The position numbers and the translations under genes are program-made. Of a DNA stretch of 31,189 nucleotides, positions 15,775 through 23,509 are shown one piece after another. Below the pieces are notes generated by a model, which worked only from the letters and a program-made list of their open reading frames with translations, searched no databases and was not told the origin of the DNA. Position 1 is the stretch's first letter. The number at the start of each line of letters is the position of its first letter. The stretch is from Anaerolineales bacterium (lineage in GTDB: Bacteria > Chloroflexota > Anaerolineae > Anaerolineales > UBA4823), in the NCBI GenBank assembly GCA_022865865.1, contig JALHTN010000232.1, positions 1 to 31,189 on the forward strand, in the 5' to 3' direction.

Positions 15775-16797
15775 ATGGAAGGTAAAAGTTTATACTTTCT
15801 TTCGCCTGGGGTTGTAGAAGTGCGTGATGAGCAAATCTCAGATCCTGGTCCGAATCAAGTCCTGGTGCGCACTTTGCTGTCAGCCATCAGCTCCGGCACC
15901 GAGATGCTGCTATATCGGGGGCAATTTCCTGACCATCTACCTTTGGATGAGAATATCGAATCATTATCAGGACCTGTCACGTATCCATTGAAGTACGGGT
16001 ATTCGGTGGTTGGTGAAATCATTGAGGTGGGTAAAGAGGTCAATCCAGATTGGATCGAAAAAAAAGTGTTTGCTTTTCAACCGCATTCCAGTTATTTCGT
16101 GAATGAGCCGAGCTCCTTGCAAATCATACCGGATGGATTATCACTGGAGGATGCCGTTCTCTTGCCGAATATGGAAACGGCAGTTAGTTTCGTCATGGAT
16201 GGTGCTCCTTTGATTGGAGAACGAGTGGTCATTTTCGGACAGGGGGTCGTAGGTTTGTTGACCACCGCACTGCTGGCAAAATTCCCCCTGGAGCGCCTGA
16301 TGACCTTCGAACGTTACGATTTGCGACGCCAAGCTTCAATTGATCTTGGTGCTGGTCAGAGTCTCGATCCGTCGAGTCTGAGTTTCGACGAACTTCTTAA
16401 ACAGGAGAATCAAGATCGGATGCTTCATAGGGCTGATCTGGTCTATGAATTGACTGGTGATCCAGACGGATTAAACCAGGCGATTGAGGCAGCTGATTTT
16501 GAGGGGCGGATTATTGTCGGATCATGGTATGGCAAAAAGATGGCTAATATCGATCTGGGGGGCTGGTTTCACCGCGGCCGCTTGAAAATAATCAGCAGTC
16601 AGGTGAGTCAGATCAATTCTGCCTCCCGTGGTAGGTGGGATAAACCGCGTCGTTTTAATTTCACCTGGGAGATGCTCAAGCAAGTCAAACCATCACAATT
16701 GATCACCCACAGCTTTCCAATCCAAGAAGCAGAAAAAGCCTTCGCCATGCTAGATGCGACTCCTGGTGATACCATTCAGGTTGTCTTCAAGTATTAA
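15775..16797 (+). CDS. MDR-superfamily dehydrogenase lacking zinc ligands (BchC-like)
   Basis: Predicted NAD(P)-dependent oxidoreductase of the medium-chain dehydrogenase family, 340 residues. The GroES-like N-terminal domain has SAISSGTEMLLYRG where zinc alcohol dehydrogenases have CGICGTD, and KYGYSVVGEI where they have GHE, so the catalytic zinc site is absent. The Rossmann fingerprint is VVIFGQGVVGLL (about 149-160). The SSGTE and PLKYGYSVVG pattern resembles BchC of bacteriochlorophyll synthesis and related uncharacterised proteins. There are no other bacteriochlorophyll genes here, so a pterin-type substrate suggested by the neighbours is more plausible. Strong ribosome site GGGAGG at 15763-15768. 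Confidence 0.8.
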   Translation: MEGKSLYFLSPGVVEVRDEQISDPGPNQVLVRTLLSAISSGTEMLLYRGQFPDHLPLDENIESLSGPVTYPLKYGYSVVGEIIEVGKEVNPDWIEKKVFAFQPHSSYFVNEPSSLQIIPDGLSLEDAVLLPNMETAVSFVMDGAPLIGERVVIFGQGVVGLLTTALLAKFPLERLMTFERYDLRRQASIDLGAGQSLDPSSLSFDELLKQENQDRMLHRADLVYELTGDPDGLNQAIEAADFEGRIIVGSWYGKKMANIDLGGWFHRGRLKIISSQVSQINSASRGRWDKPRRFNFTWEMLKQVKPSQLITHSFPIQEAEKAFAMLDATPGDTIQVVFKY

Positions 16798-16853
16798 TCT
16801 GCTTGTTATGCCAACAATTCTTTACCCACCATCAACTTGGATATTGAAAAGAG

Positions 16854-16859
16854 TATAAT
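16854..16859 (+). promoter_or_regulatory. Candidate -10 box before the pterin synthase homologue
   Basis: A perfect TATAAT lies in the 101-base gap after the dehydrogenase gene, the widest gap in this cluster. No convincing -35 is present at normal spacing. It may be an internal promoter for the last three genes. Confidence 0.35.
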
Positions 16860-16898
16860 CTTTGGACCAACCCCAGAAGTATGAAGGAGATTATGGCG

Positions 16899-17276
16899 AT
16901 GTATACGGTTGCTGTAAAGCGGGAATTTGATGCGCAGCACTACTTATTTGGAGGAGATTGGGGGCCTGAAAACGATCTTCATTACCATCATTACCAGGTC
17001 GAATTACAGCTGCAGGGTGATATGCTTGATCAGCATGGTTATCTGGTAGACATCGTGGACATTGAACGACACTTGGACGTGCTGGTAAATCACTATCAGG
17101 ATCAGATATTGAATGAAGGGGATGAATTCAAAGGATTAAACCCAAGTATTGAGAATTTCTCCAGGATAATGTGCATGCAGTTATTGGAAGATATTGATCG
17201 ACCCAACCTATCCATAATAACAATTAAACTATGGGAAAATGAAATTGCCTGGGCATCATACTGTTTTGAGAAATGA
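16899..17276 (+). CDS. 6-pyruvoyl-tetrahydropterin synthase homologue with Glu for Cys
   Basis: Small T-fold enzyme, about 125 residues, related to PTPS/QueD. Zinc ligands are conserved in position: H14 (FDAQH), H28 and H30 (LHYHHY, where the family usually has HGH). The residue four before H28 is the catalytic Cys in PTPS and QueD; here it is Glu24 (PENDLHYH). Glu at this site is the hallmark of PTPS-III, which makes 6-hydroxymethyl-dihydropterin from dihydroneopterin triphosphate. The pterin-anchoring Glu (KLWENEIAW) and the LNPSIENF helix are retained. It may therefore make a pterin other than the classical product. Start: GGAG (16886-16889) is 9 bases from ATG 16899 and 3 from ATG 16893; 16899 also gives the usual MYTV N-terminus. 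Confidence 0.82.
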   Translation: MYTVAVKREFDAQHYLFGGDWGPENDLHYHHYQVELQLQGDMLDQHGYLVDIVDIERHLDVLVNHYQDQILNEGDEFKGLNPSIENFSRIMCMQLLEDIDRPNLSIITIKLWENEIAWASYCFEK

Positions 17277-17304
17277 TGCCTTCAGAACGTGGGGGTGATA
17301 GCGG

Positions 17305-18399
17305 ATGCATATTGGGCTGCTGATTTATGGCTCCCTCGAAACAATTTCGGGGGGTTACCTATTCGACCGGAAACTGGTGAGCTATTTAGAGGCTCAGGGA
17401 GATCAAGTGGATATCATTTCGATTCCTTGGCGAAACTATCCTCAACACCTTTTGGATAATCTTTCGAGAGGCTTTTATCGCAAGTTAGTAAATCTCCCAG
17501 TTGATATACTGCTTCAGGATGAGCTCAACCACCCATCGCTATTCCATCTTAATCGCGGCTTGAAGAAGAAGGTTAATTACCGCCTCATCTCCATCGTGCA
17601 TCACCTGCGCTGCAGCGAATTTCACCCCTCATGGCAGAATGAGTTTTATTCAACAGTGGAGAAACTTTACCTGCACTCTGTTGATGGATTCATATTTAAC
17701 AGCCAGAACACCCGTCAGAATGTAGAGAACTTGGTGGGAGATCATAAGAGCAGTGTCGTAGCATATCCTGCAGGGGATCGTTTTCAGCCTGACCTTGCTC
17801 CTGGGCTGATTGAATCCAGAGCACAACAAGATATTCCCCTGCAGATTTTATTCTTGGGGAATGTAATTCCGAGAAAAGGACTGCATACCTTGTTGGAGGC
17901 ATTAAAATTAATTTCAAATAAAAACTGGCGATTATCAATTGCCGGAAGTATGGCGATCGATGAGAAGTATACCCAGCGGATGATGCAAAACGTCCGTGAT
18001 TACAGGATTGAGGATAAAGTAAGATTTTATGGATCCTTAGATGAAAAGGAACTGAGGAGTGTACTGCTCACCAGCCACATAATGGTAATGTCCTCCTACC
18101 ATGAGGGCTTCGGGATTGCTTACCTTGAGGGGATGGGGTTTGGATTACCAGCCATCGCAACCACCGCTGGGGGATCTTCTGAGTTCATTACCCACAACGT
18201 GAATGGATATCTGATCCCTCAGGAAGATGCCGCGATACTAAGTGAGTATATTGCCCGATTGACCGAAGACCGCCAGTTGTTAATCAAAATGAGCAGCAGC
18301 GCACTTGAACGTTATCACCAGCACCCAATCTGGGAGAACACATCTGAGCGTATCCGTGGTTTCCTTGAAAAAATGATCGATCAGGAAGAAAAGCTGTGA
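17305..18399 (+). CDS. GT4-family glycosyltransferase
   Basis: Retaining GT-B glycosyltransferase of 364 residues that would transfer a sugar from a nucleotide-sugar to an unknown acceptor. The C-terminal donor domain shows LFLGNVIPRKGLHTLLEAL (about 189-207) and the EX7E motif EGFGIAYLE (E267 and E275). The N-terminus starts MHIGLLIYGSLETISGGYLF, with the Gly-rich acceptor-side loop. There are no membrane segments, so it is cytosolic or peripheral. A strong ribosome site GGGGGTGA (17291-17298) precedes ATG 17305. Its stop overlaps the methyltransferase start (GTGA), coupling the two. Next to pterin and pyrimidine genes, a small-molecule acceptor is as plausible as a lipid or polysaccharide. 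Confidence 0.87.
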   Translation: MHIGLLIYGSLETISGGYLFDRKLVSYLEAQGDQVDIISIPWRNYPQHLLDNLSRGFYRKLVNLPVDILLQDELNHPSLFHLNRGLKKKVNYRLISIVHHLRCSEFHPSWQNEFYSTVEKLYLHSVDGFIFNSQNTRQNVENLVGDHKSSVVAYPAGDRFQPDLAPGLIESRAQQDIPLQILFLGNVIPRKGLHTLLEALKLISNKNWRLSIAGSMAIDEKYTQRMMQNVRDYRIEDKVRFYGSLDEKELRSVLLTSHIMVMSSYHEGFGIAYLEGMGFGLPAIATTAGGSSEFITHNVNGYLIPQEDAAILSEYIARLTEDRQLLIKMSSSALERYHQHPIWENTSERIRGFLEKMIDQEEKL

Positions 18400-19322
18400 T
18401 CCCAGAAGAATACAGTTTTACTCGCTACTTGGAAGCTAAGAAGAGCGTTGATGATCGTGCCCTAAACCGATATGTCTGGGAATCGCTGGCAAGCGCGCTG
18501 CCTGGAAACTCCGCAGATCACCCAATCAAGGTGCTTGAGATCGGCGCAGGAATCGGAACCATGGTTGCACGCATGCTTGAATGGGGTTTACTTCAGTATG
18601 CAGAATATACAGGAATTGATAATCAAAATGAGAATATCCAACATGCTCGACTATACCTGAAAGAGTGGGCGGAGAGGCAAAGCTTTGACGTATCAGAAAC
18701 CAATGCTGGAATGTTGATCCTTGGAAAAAATACTAAGGTTCGGGTCAATCTACTTGACGCAGATCTCTATAAATTCATGGACACCCATCCAGCAGCCAAT
18801 TGGGATTTGGTGGTGGCGCATGCGTTCCTGGATTTGGTGAGCTTACCGGATACATTAAGGCAAATATTCAATATGGGGCAGAAGAATTTCTTATATTATT
18901 TCACGATAAATTACGATGGGTTGACCATCCTTGAACCTGTCATTGATGCGGAGTTCGATAACCTGCTATTGTCGCTTTATCACAGCACGATGAAGGAGAG
19001 AATTAAGAATGGTGTGCCCTTTGGTGACCACCAGACAGGCCGTCACCTGATCGACTACATTCCAAGAATGGGTGGTCGTATCTTGTCAGCAGGAAGTTCG
19101 GATTGGGTTGTAATTCCCGGGTCAAGTGGGTATCCAATGGACGAAGCTTTTTTCTTGCATTTCATTATAAATACAATTAACGAAGCTCTGATGAAGCACC
19201 CCCAGCTGGATAGCCAGCAGTTTGCGAAATGGATAGAACTACGGCATGCTCAGATCGAAAGAGAAGAGCTGATTTTTATTGCTCACCAGATGGACTTTTT
19301 TGGTACCGTAAAGGATGACTGA
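18396..19322 (+). CDS. Class I SAM-dependent methyltransferase
   Basis: 308 residues. The SAM-binding motif I is VLEIGAGIGTM (about 46-56), followed by TGIDNQNENI with the acidic residue that binds the ribose of SAM; NWDLVVAHAFLDLV is motif IV-like. The substrate is not evident. Start is GTG 18396, overlapping the glycosyltransferase stop by 4 bases; no other start is nearby. Coupling implies that the two enzymes work on the same molecule, for example glycosylation then O- or N-methylation. The C-terminal 100 residues do not match a motif I know. Confidence 0.83.
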   Translation: MIPEEYSFTRYLEAKKSVDDRALNRYVWESLASALPGNSADHPIKVLEIGAGIGTMVARMLEWGLLQYAEYTGIDNQNENIQHARLYLKEWAERQSFDVSETNAGMLILGKNTKVRVNLLDADLYKFMDTHPAANWDLVVAHAFLDLVSLPDTLRQIFNMGQKNFLYYFTINYDGLTILEPVIDAEFDNLLLSLYHSTMKERIKNGVPFGDHQTGRHLIDYIPRMGGRILSAGSSDWVVIPGSSGYPMDEAFFLHFIINTINEALMKHPQLDSQQFAKWIELRHAQIEREELIFIAHQMDFFGTVKDD

Positions 19323-19330
19323 TAGTCGTC

Positions 19331-19846
19331 ATGAACATGGGCTCTCTTGAACTTCAATCTCCTGCAATACCCAAGTCCTCGGGAGCATATATCTTGCAAA
19401 TGGACCTTAAACACCCGCAAACTCTTCGAGTCGGAAGACTTGGTGAGTTTACCTTTCCTGCTGGCGATTATCTCTATGTTGGCAGCGCTCTGGGACCTGG
19501 TGGCTTGGAGGCGCGTCTTGGTCGTCATCTACGTGGGAATGGACGCTGCCACTGGCATATCGATTGGTTGCGACAGATTATCCCGGTCAGAGGGTATTTT
19601 TACCTCGAGACAACGGAGCCTATAGAATGCTCGTGGAGCCAATACTTGATTGAACAGCCTCAAGCGGGTATCCCCGTGCCAGGTTTCGGAGCCAGTGATT
19701 GCCGGACCAAGGGAAAATCTTGTCCTGCTCACCTGGTATGGTTCAAATCAGGCATAAATGTGAGTAGGATTCGTGATCGCCTGCCTGTAATCCGAGAATC
19801 ACAGGTGGAATATCAGGAATTCACGTCCGATTTTCAGCCTGAGTGA
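19331..19846 (+). CDS. DUF123 / GIY-YIG-type nuclease family protein
   Basis: 171-residue cytosolic protein of the DUF123 group related to GIY-YIG nucleases, which also occurs fused to endonuclease III in archaea. Visible blocks: SGAYILQM at the first strand, GDYLYVGSALGPGGLEARLGRHL (the degenerate YVGSA/YIG strand and helix with Arg), HWHIDWL, and the C-terminal GFGASDCRTKGKSCPAHLVWF with paired cysteines. Nuclease activity is not established for most members. It follows the methyltransferase stop by 8 bases, without a good ribosome site; ATG 19337 is an alternative start. Confidence 0.8.
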   Translation: MNMGSLELQSPAIPKSSGAYILQMDLKHPQTLRVGRLGEFTFPAGDYLYVGSALGPGGLEARLGRHLRGNGRCHWHIDWLRQIIPVRGYFYLETTEPIECSWSQYLIEQPQAGIPVPGFGASDCRTKGKSCPAHLVWFKSGINVSRIRDRLPVIRESQVEYQEFTSDFQPE

Positions 19847-19871
19847 GGCGACTTAGAGTAAAATCTATCCC

Positions 19872-20447
19872 ATGGAATCAACTTCAAAAGTTTCATTTAA
19901 CAACCTGCATGATTATTTAACATTGTTTGGGATTGGTGGAGCTATCATCATTCTCGACCAGACGACCAAATTTTTGGTCAGAAGTAATTTAGCCTTAAGC
20001 GAATGGTGGTCTCCATGGGAATGGCTTGAACCGTATGCACGTATTGTCAATTGGAAGAATACAGGGGCTGCTTTTGGCATACTGCCAAGTTTGGGAGATT
20101 TCATTGCGATACTGGCAGTGGTGGTCGCCATCGCGATTGTCTATTATTTTCCGCGCGTACCACGCGAAGATTGGACGTTAAGGCTGGCCATGGGATTGGA
20201 ATTCGGAGGGGCTCTTGGCAACCTGTTTGATCGTCTAACAATTGGCTGGGTAACCGACTTTGTTTCCATCTGGAGGTTTCCAGTTTTCAACGTTGCCGAT
20301 TTTTGTATCACCATGGGTGTGATTGTGTTGCTTCTGGGAGTGTGGTCCCAAGAGAGAAAAAAAGAACTACCCTCTGATGCGCTAGAATCAGTTCTGCCAC
20401 CTGAGAACAGCAGCGATCAGATCGGTGGGGAGAATATTGGTGAATGA
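19872..20447 (+). CDS. lspA: Lipoprotein signal peptidase II
   Basis: Membrane aspartic protease that cleaves prolipoprotein signal peptides. The 191-residue protein has four membrane helices. Family signatures: ILDQTTKFLVR, then NTGAAFGIL, then the catalytic aspartates in GGALGNLFDRL and FNVADF, with VTDFV between. The C-terminal tail (from about 160) is a longer than usual polar extension. The pairing with an RluD-type gene (8-base overlap) is very common in bacteria (lspA-rluD). It would mature the ModA lipoprotein encoded in this window. No strong ribosome site precedes ATG 19872. Confidence 0.95.
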   Translation: MESTSKVSFNNLHDYLTLFGIGGAIIILDQTTKFLVRSNLALSEWWSPWEWLEPYARIVNWKNTGAAFGILPSLGDFIAILAVVVAIAIVYYFPRVPREDWTLRLAMGLEFGGALGNLFDRLTIGWVTDFVSIWRFPVFNVADFCITMGVIVLLLGVWSQERKKELPSDALESVLPPENSSDQIGGENIGE

Positions 20448-21363
20448 TCGGCTTGTTCAATTTATCTTTGAGCAAGAACAACCCCAACGACTCGATAGAT
20501 TCCTGGTATCGCAGCTGCCTGAATATTCTCGTTCTCGATTGCAAGCTTTTATCAAAACAGGCTGCGTCGTTGTGGATGGCATAACAGCGACAAAGAACGG
20601 TCAAATGGTGGAGAGAGAGGCGCAGATCGAAGTTGCAATTCCTCCTCCGCAGCCAACCACGCTGATCCCTGAAGAAATTCCTTTAACGATTATTTTTGAG
20701 AATCAAGACCTGATCGCAGTGAACAAGCCAGCAGGGATGGTAGTCCATCCTTCTGCAGGTCACCAATCCGGCACACTGGTGCATGCCGCTTTAGCGCACG
20801 CAGTGGATATCGAAGGTGTGGGTGGAATCCTGCGTCCGGGGATCGTCCACCGACTAGACAAGGATACTTCCGGGTTGATCCTGCTGGCCAAGAATGATGC
20901 TGCCCACCAGTGGCTGCAGGAGGAGTTTCGTTCACGACGCGTTGAGAAGACCTACCTGACTCTTGTGGATGGTGCCCCACCAACAGTCCGCGGACGAGTA
21001 GAAGCTGCGATAGGTCGAGATCCGGTCGATCGCAAGCGAATGGCGGTCGTTTCTCCAGGGAAAGGCCGGTCTGCGGTCAGCGAATATTCGACTTTGGTGC
21101 AATATGATCTGCATACCTTGCTGGAGGTACACCCGATTACAGGAAGAACTCATCAAATTCGCCTGCATATGGCTTTCATCGGGTGCCCAGTTGCCGGAGA
21201 TCGGGTTTATGGACGGCGCCATCCCAGCTTGAATCTCAACCGCCAATTCCTGCATGCCGCGCGGTTAAAAATCCGGCTTCCAGGTGAATCGGATAAGGTT
21301 GAATTCGAAGCCCCCTTGCCCAATGATTTATCAAATATACTGGATACATTCGATGCAGCTTGA
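20440..21363 (+). CDS. rluD: RluA/RluD-family 23S rRNA pseudouridine synthase
   Basis: Isomerises uridines in 23S rRNA (RluD-type target by homology). About 307 residues: N-terminal S4 RNA-binding domain (QRLDRFLVSQLPEYSRSRLQ), then the catalytic domain with NKPAGMVVHPS and the motif II HRLDKDTSGL containing the catalytic Asp, and the C-terminal GRTHQIRLH. Start: GGGGAG (20427-20432) sits 7 bases before GTG 20440, making that the best start. An in-frame GTG at 20425 would include the ribosome site in the gene. It overlaps lspA by 8 bases. The exact member (RluC, RluD or YlyB type) cannot be fixed by eye. Confidence 0.9.
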   Translation: MNDRLVQFIFEQEQPQRLDRFLVSQLPEYSRSRLQAFIKTGCVVVDGITATKNGQMVEREAQIEVAIPPPQPTTLIPEEIPLTIIFENQDLIAVNKPAGMVVHPSAGHQSGTLVHAALAHAVDIEGVGGILRPGIVHRLDKDTSGLILLAKNDAAHQWLQEEFRSRRVEKTYLTLVDGAPPTVRGRVEAAIGRDPVDRKRMAVVSPGKGRSAVSEYSTLVQYDLHTLLEVHPITGRTHQIRLHMAFIGCPVAGDRVYGRRHPSLNLNRQFLHAARLKIRLPGESDKVEFEAPLPNDLSNILDTFDAA

Positions 21364-21386
21364 CGAACTACGCAAAAGGTGTGTGT

Positions 21387-21415
21387 TTGTCACGCGCCGC
21401 GGATAAAACTACAAA
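21387..21415 (+). promoter_or_regulatory. Weak candidate promoter of the threonine aldolase gene
   Basis: TTGTCA (21387-21392) and TACAAA (21410-21415) are 17 bases apart in the 72-base gap between the pseudouridine synthase and threonine aldolase genes. The match to consensus is moderate only. Confidence 0.3.
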
Positions 21416-21435
21416 AATTCAGATGAGAGGCGAAT

Positions 21436-22485
21436 ATGGATTGGATTGATTTGCGTTCTGATACAGTGACACTCCCAACTCCACAAATGCGGACGGCAAT
21501 GGCAGAGGCAGAGGTGGGGGATGATGTTTATGGAGAAGATCCGACTATCAATCGCCTTGAAGAAATGTCTGCTTCTTTGATGGGTAAGGAGGCTGGATTA
21601 TTTGTACCGAGCGGGACGATGGGCAATCTGGCAGCCATCCTGGCCCATTGCGGTCGCGGTGATGAATTTATTTTAGGTCATCTATCCCACACATTTTTAT
21701 TCGAGGCAGGCGGTGCTGCAGTGCTTGGTGGTGTACATCCCCACCTGCTCACCAACCAACCCGATGGCACAATAAATCTAGATGAGATTGAAGGTGCGAT
21801 CCGTTCAGATGATATCCACTTTCCCATCTCCCGCCTGGTTGTATTGGAAAATACCCACAATCGCTGTGGTGGTGTTGCGTTGACTTCAGAATACACCCAC
21901 AAGGTTGGTGAGATAGCTCATGAACATGGGCTCCTGTTTCATCTGGACGGAGCAAGGATATTCAATGCGGCCGCAGTGCTCGAAGTGGATGCAAAAGATT
22001 TGGCGGGTCCAACAGACTCGGTAACTTTCTGTCTAAGCAAAGGTTTAGGTGCGCCGGTAGGATCGGTTTTGTGTGGTTCAGGTGAATTTATTTCCCAGGC
22101 CAGACGAATCCGAAAACAGCTGGGTGGTGGCATGAGGCAGGCAGGAGTACTGGCAGCCGCCGGAATCGTTGCTCTGGAGACGATGATTGAACGCTTACCA
22201 GATGATCACAAACGGGCATCTCGTTTGGCAAGTGAATTAGCGCAGATCCCTGGTGTGAGTTTAGCTCCTGGAACGCCTTACACAAATATGGTGTTTATTT
22301 CTCTGGAAGATCAAATTGCTTTATCTGCTTCTGATATAGCCGCGCGTTTGAAAGAAAGAGGCCTCCTGGTTGGGGTGACCGCCAGGTGTTCCTTTCGACT
22401 GGTGACCCATTGCTGGATCGACGATGTGGGGATAGATCAGGCTGTCGCAGTTTTCAAGGAGGTCATCGCAGGCAGTATGATATAA
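21436..22485 (+). CDS. ltaE: Low-specificity L-threonine aldolase
   Basis: PLP-dependent cleavage of L-threonine or L-allo-threonine to glycine and acetaldehyde; cytosolic. The 349 residues match the family in length and order: [12 protein letters not shown] at the N-terminus, [45 protein letters not shown] block ([12 protein letters not shown]), and the PLP lysine in [12 protein letters not shown] (Lys202). A ribosome-site-like GAGAGGCGA precedes ATG 21436. The XerC/D-like gene starts 101 bases downstream of its stop. Confidence 0.93.
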   Translation: MDWIDLRSDTVTLPTPQMRTAMAEAEVGDDVYGEDPTINRLEEMSASLMGKEAGLFVPSGTMGNLAAILAHCGRGDEFILGHLSHTFLFEAGGAAVLGGVHPHLLTNQPDGTINLDEIEGAIRSDDIHFPISRLVVLENTHNRCGGVALTSEYTHKVGEIAHEHGLLFHLDGARIFNAAAVLEVDAKDLAGPTDSVTFCLSKGLGAPVGSVLCGSGEFISQARRIRKQLGGGMRQAGVLAAAGIVALETMIERLPDDHKRASRLASELAQIPGVSLAPGTPYTNMVFISLEDQIALSASDIAARLKERGLLVGVTARCSFRLVTHCWIDDVGIDQAVAVFKEVIAGSMI

Positions 22486-22486
22486 T
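22478..22486 (+). promoter_or_regulatory. Extended -10 promoter at the end of the threonine aldolase gene
   Basis: TGATATAAT (22478-22486) is a perfect extended -10 box (TGN-TATAAT) and overlaps the ltaE stop codon. Transcription would start near 22493 and leave a leader of about 95 bases before ATG 22587. That leader contains a strong but unused-looking AAAGGAGGG (22495-22503). Confidence 0.45.
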
Positions 22487-22586
22487 ATTGCCCCAAAGGA
22501 GGGCGGGCACATATAGAAGTGAACGCTCGGTTAGCCTTGGCGGAAATGAAAAGATTGGGGAAATCTTCAAGGGTCGCAGGTGGCTT

Positions 22587-23474
22587 ATGGAGACCGAAGT
22601 AAACGCCTTTCTGAGCAATTTGGAGGCTGATCCTGCATACTCTGAAAGCACGCAGTTGGCATATGCCAATGATTTGCGTGTTTTTTTGCTCTATTTGGAT
22701 GCTCTCCCAGACCACACAGCTGGTATGGATGATCTGAGAACTGAGCGGATAGCAGAATTTCTTGAGGCGGAACGCCAGCTGGGACGTCGCCGGTCCACCC
22801 TGATCCGGCGTCTTGCTACTCTCAAGTATTTCCAGGAATACCTGGTCCGCGAAGGGTTACTTGCAACCAATACTTTTTCGGGGGGTGATGGCGAGATTCA
22901 GCGTGTCATCACCGAAATGCCGAAGAGTCTTCCTCCTCATTGCTTAAATCAGGAGCAAGTTCAAACACTGCTTTCGATTATGGAATCTTCACCCCGCCCA
23001 AGGGCATTGAGAGATCGGGCAATCTTTATGCTTCTATTAGAGACCGGTCTTTCTGTTGCAAATCTTACTGCTCTAGATATGACCGATCTGGATCTAAACG
23101 CCAGAAGTTTGCATGTTAATCTAGACTTTGATGGGCACATATGGTTGGGATTGGGTGATGCCCAGCGTCCGGTGGAAGAGTATATTAAGGATGGGCGACC
23201 CAATTTGCTTCTCCGGCCTGGAGAACCCGCCCTATTTATCAGCCAGATGGATGGGCGATTGAGCCGCCAAGGAGTTTGGCAGATCTTGAAATATTGGGGA
23301 CAGCAGGTGAACCCCCCGTTATCCCTATCACCGCGCATAGTAAGGCATAGCGCAGCACTGCGCATGAAGATGGCTGGTTTATCGAATGCGGATATCCAGA
23401 TGCGGTTAGGTCATCGCAATCCGCTATCCACCCAAGCATTGATGCGCCGCTTGGAAACCAATAACTATTCGTAA
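22587..23474 (+). CDS. XerC/D-like tyrosine-recombinase homologue, probably catalytically inactive
   Basis: 295 residues with the two-domain layout of XerC/XerD: N-terminal SAM-like core-binding domain (about 1-95) and C-terminal catalytic fold (about 115-290). Almost all catalytic residues are replaced. Arg I of the TGLRVSEL box is Ser156 (TGLSVANL). The beta-hairpin lysine block (GKGNKER in Xer) is absent (LDFDGHIWLGLGDAQR). The HXXRH box is RIVRH (250-254), keeping Arg253 but not the first His. LGH is intact (His276), but the nucleophilic Tyr, nine residues after that His, is Leu285 (LSTQALMRRL). It can probably bind DNA but not cut it. Start ATG 22587 follows GCAGGTGG. No attachment sites or phage genes are nearby, so this is a resident gene, not an integrase. 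Confidence 0.82.
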   Translation: METEVNAFLSNLEADPAYSESTQLAYANDLRVFLLYLDALPDHTAGMDDLRTERIAEFLEAERQLGRRRSTLIRRLATLKYFQEYLVREGLLATNTFSGGDGEIQRVITEMPKSLPPHCLNQEQVQTLLSIMESSPRPRALRDRAIFMLLLETGLSVANLTALDMTDLDLNARSLHVNLDFDGHIWLGLGDAQRPVEEYIKDGRPNLLLRPGEPALFISQMDGRLSRQGVWQILKYWGQQVNPPLSLSPRIVRHSAALRMKMAGLSNADIQMRLGHRNPLSTQALMRRLETNNYS

Positions 23475-23509
23475 TAGCGGGTGTAGTATTTTTTATTGAA
23501 GGGAAGAAT

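Noticed and set aside
15775..16797. Bacteriochlorophyll gene bchC
   Set aside because: The resemblance is only at the zinc-less MDR motifs; no other photosynthesis gene is in the window.
22386..22586. Upstream extension of the XerC/D-like gene into ltaE
   Set aside because: The extra 67 residues overlap the threonine aldolase C-terminus and are not Xer-like; ATG 22587 has a ribosome-site-like GCAGGTGG and gives the normal Xer length.
22519..22602. 27-codon GTG frame after the strong AAAGGAGGG (22495-22503)
   Set aside because: The ribosome site is about 15 bases away from the GTG, and the frame overlaps the next gene; not enough support for a small gene.
22587..23474. Integrase of a mobile element
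   Set aside because: No attachment-site repeats, tRNA target, transposase or phage genes are nearby, and the catalytic residues are missing.
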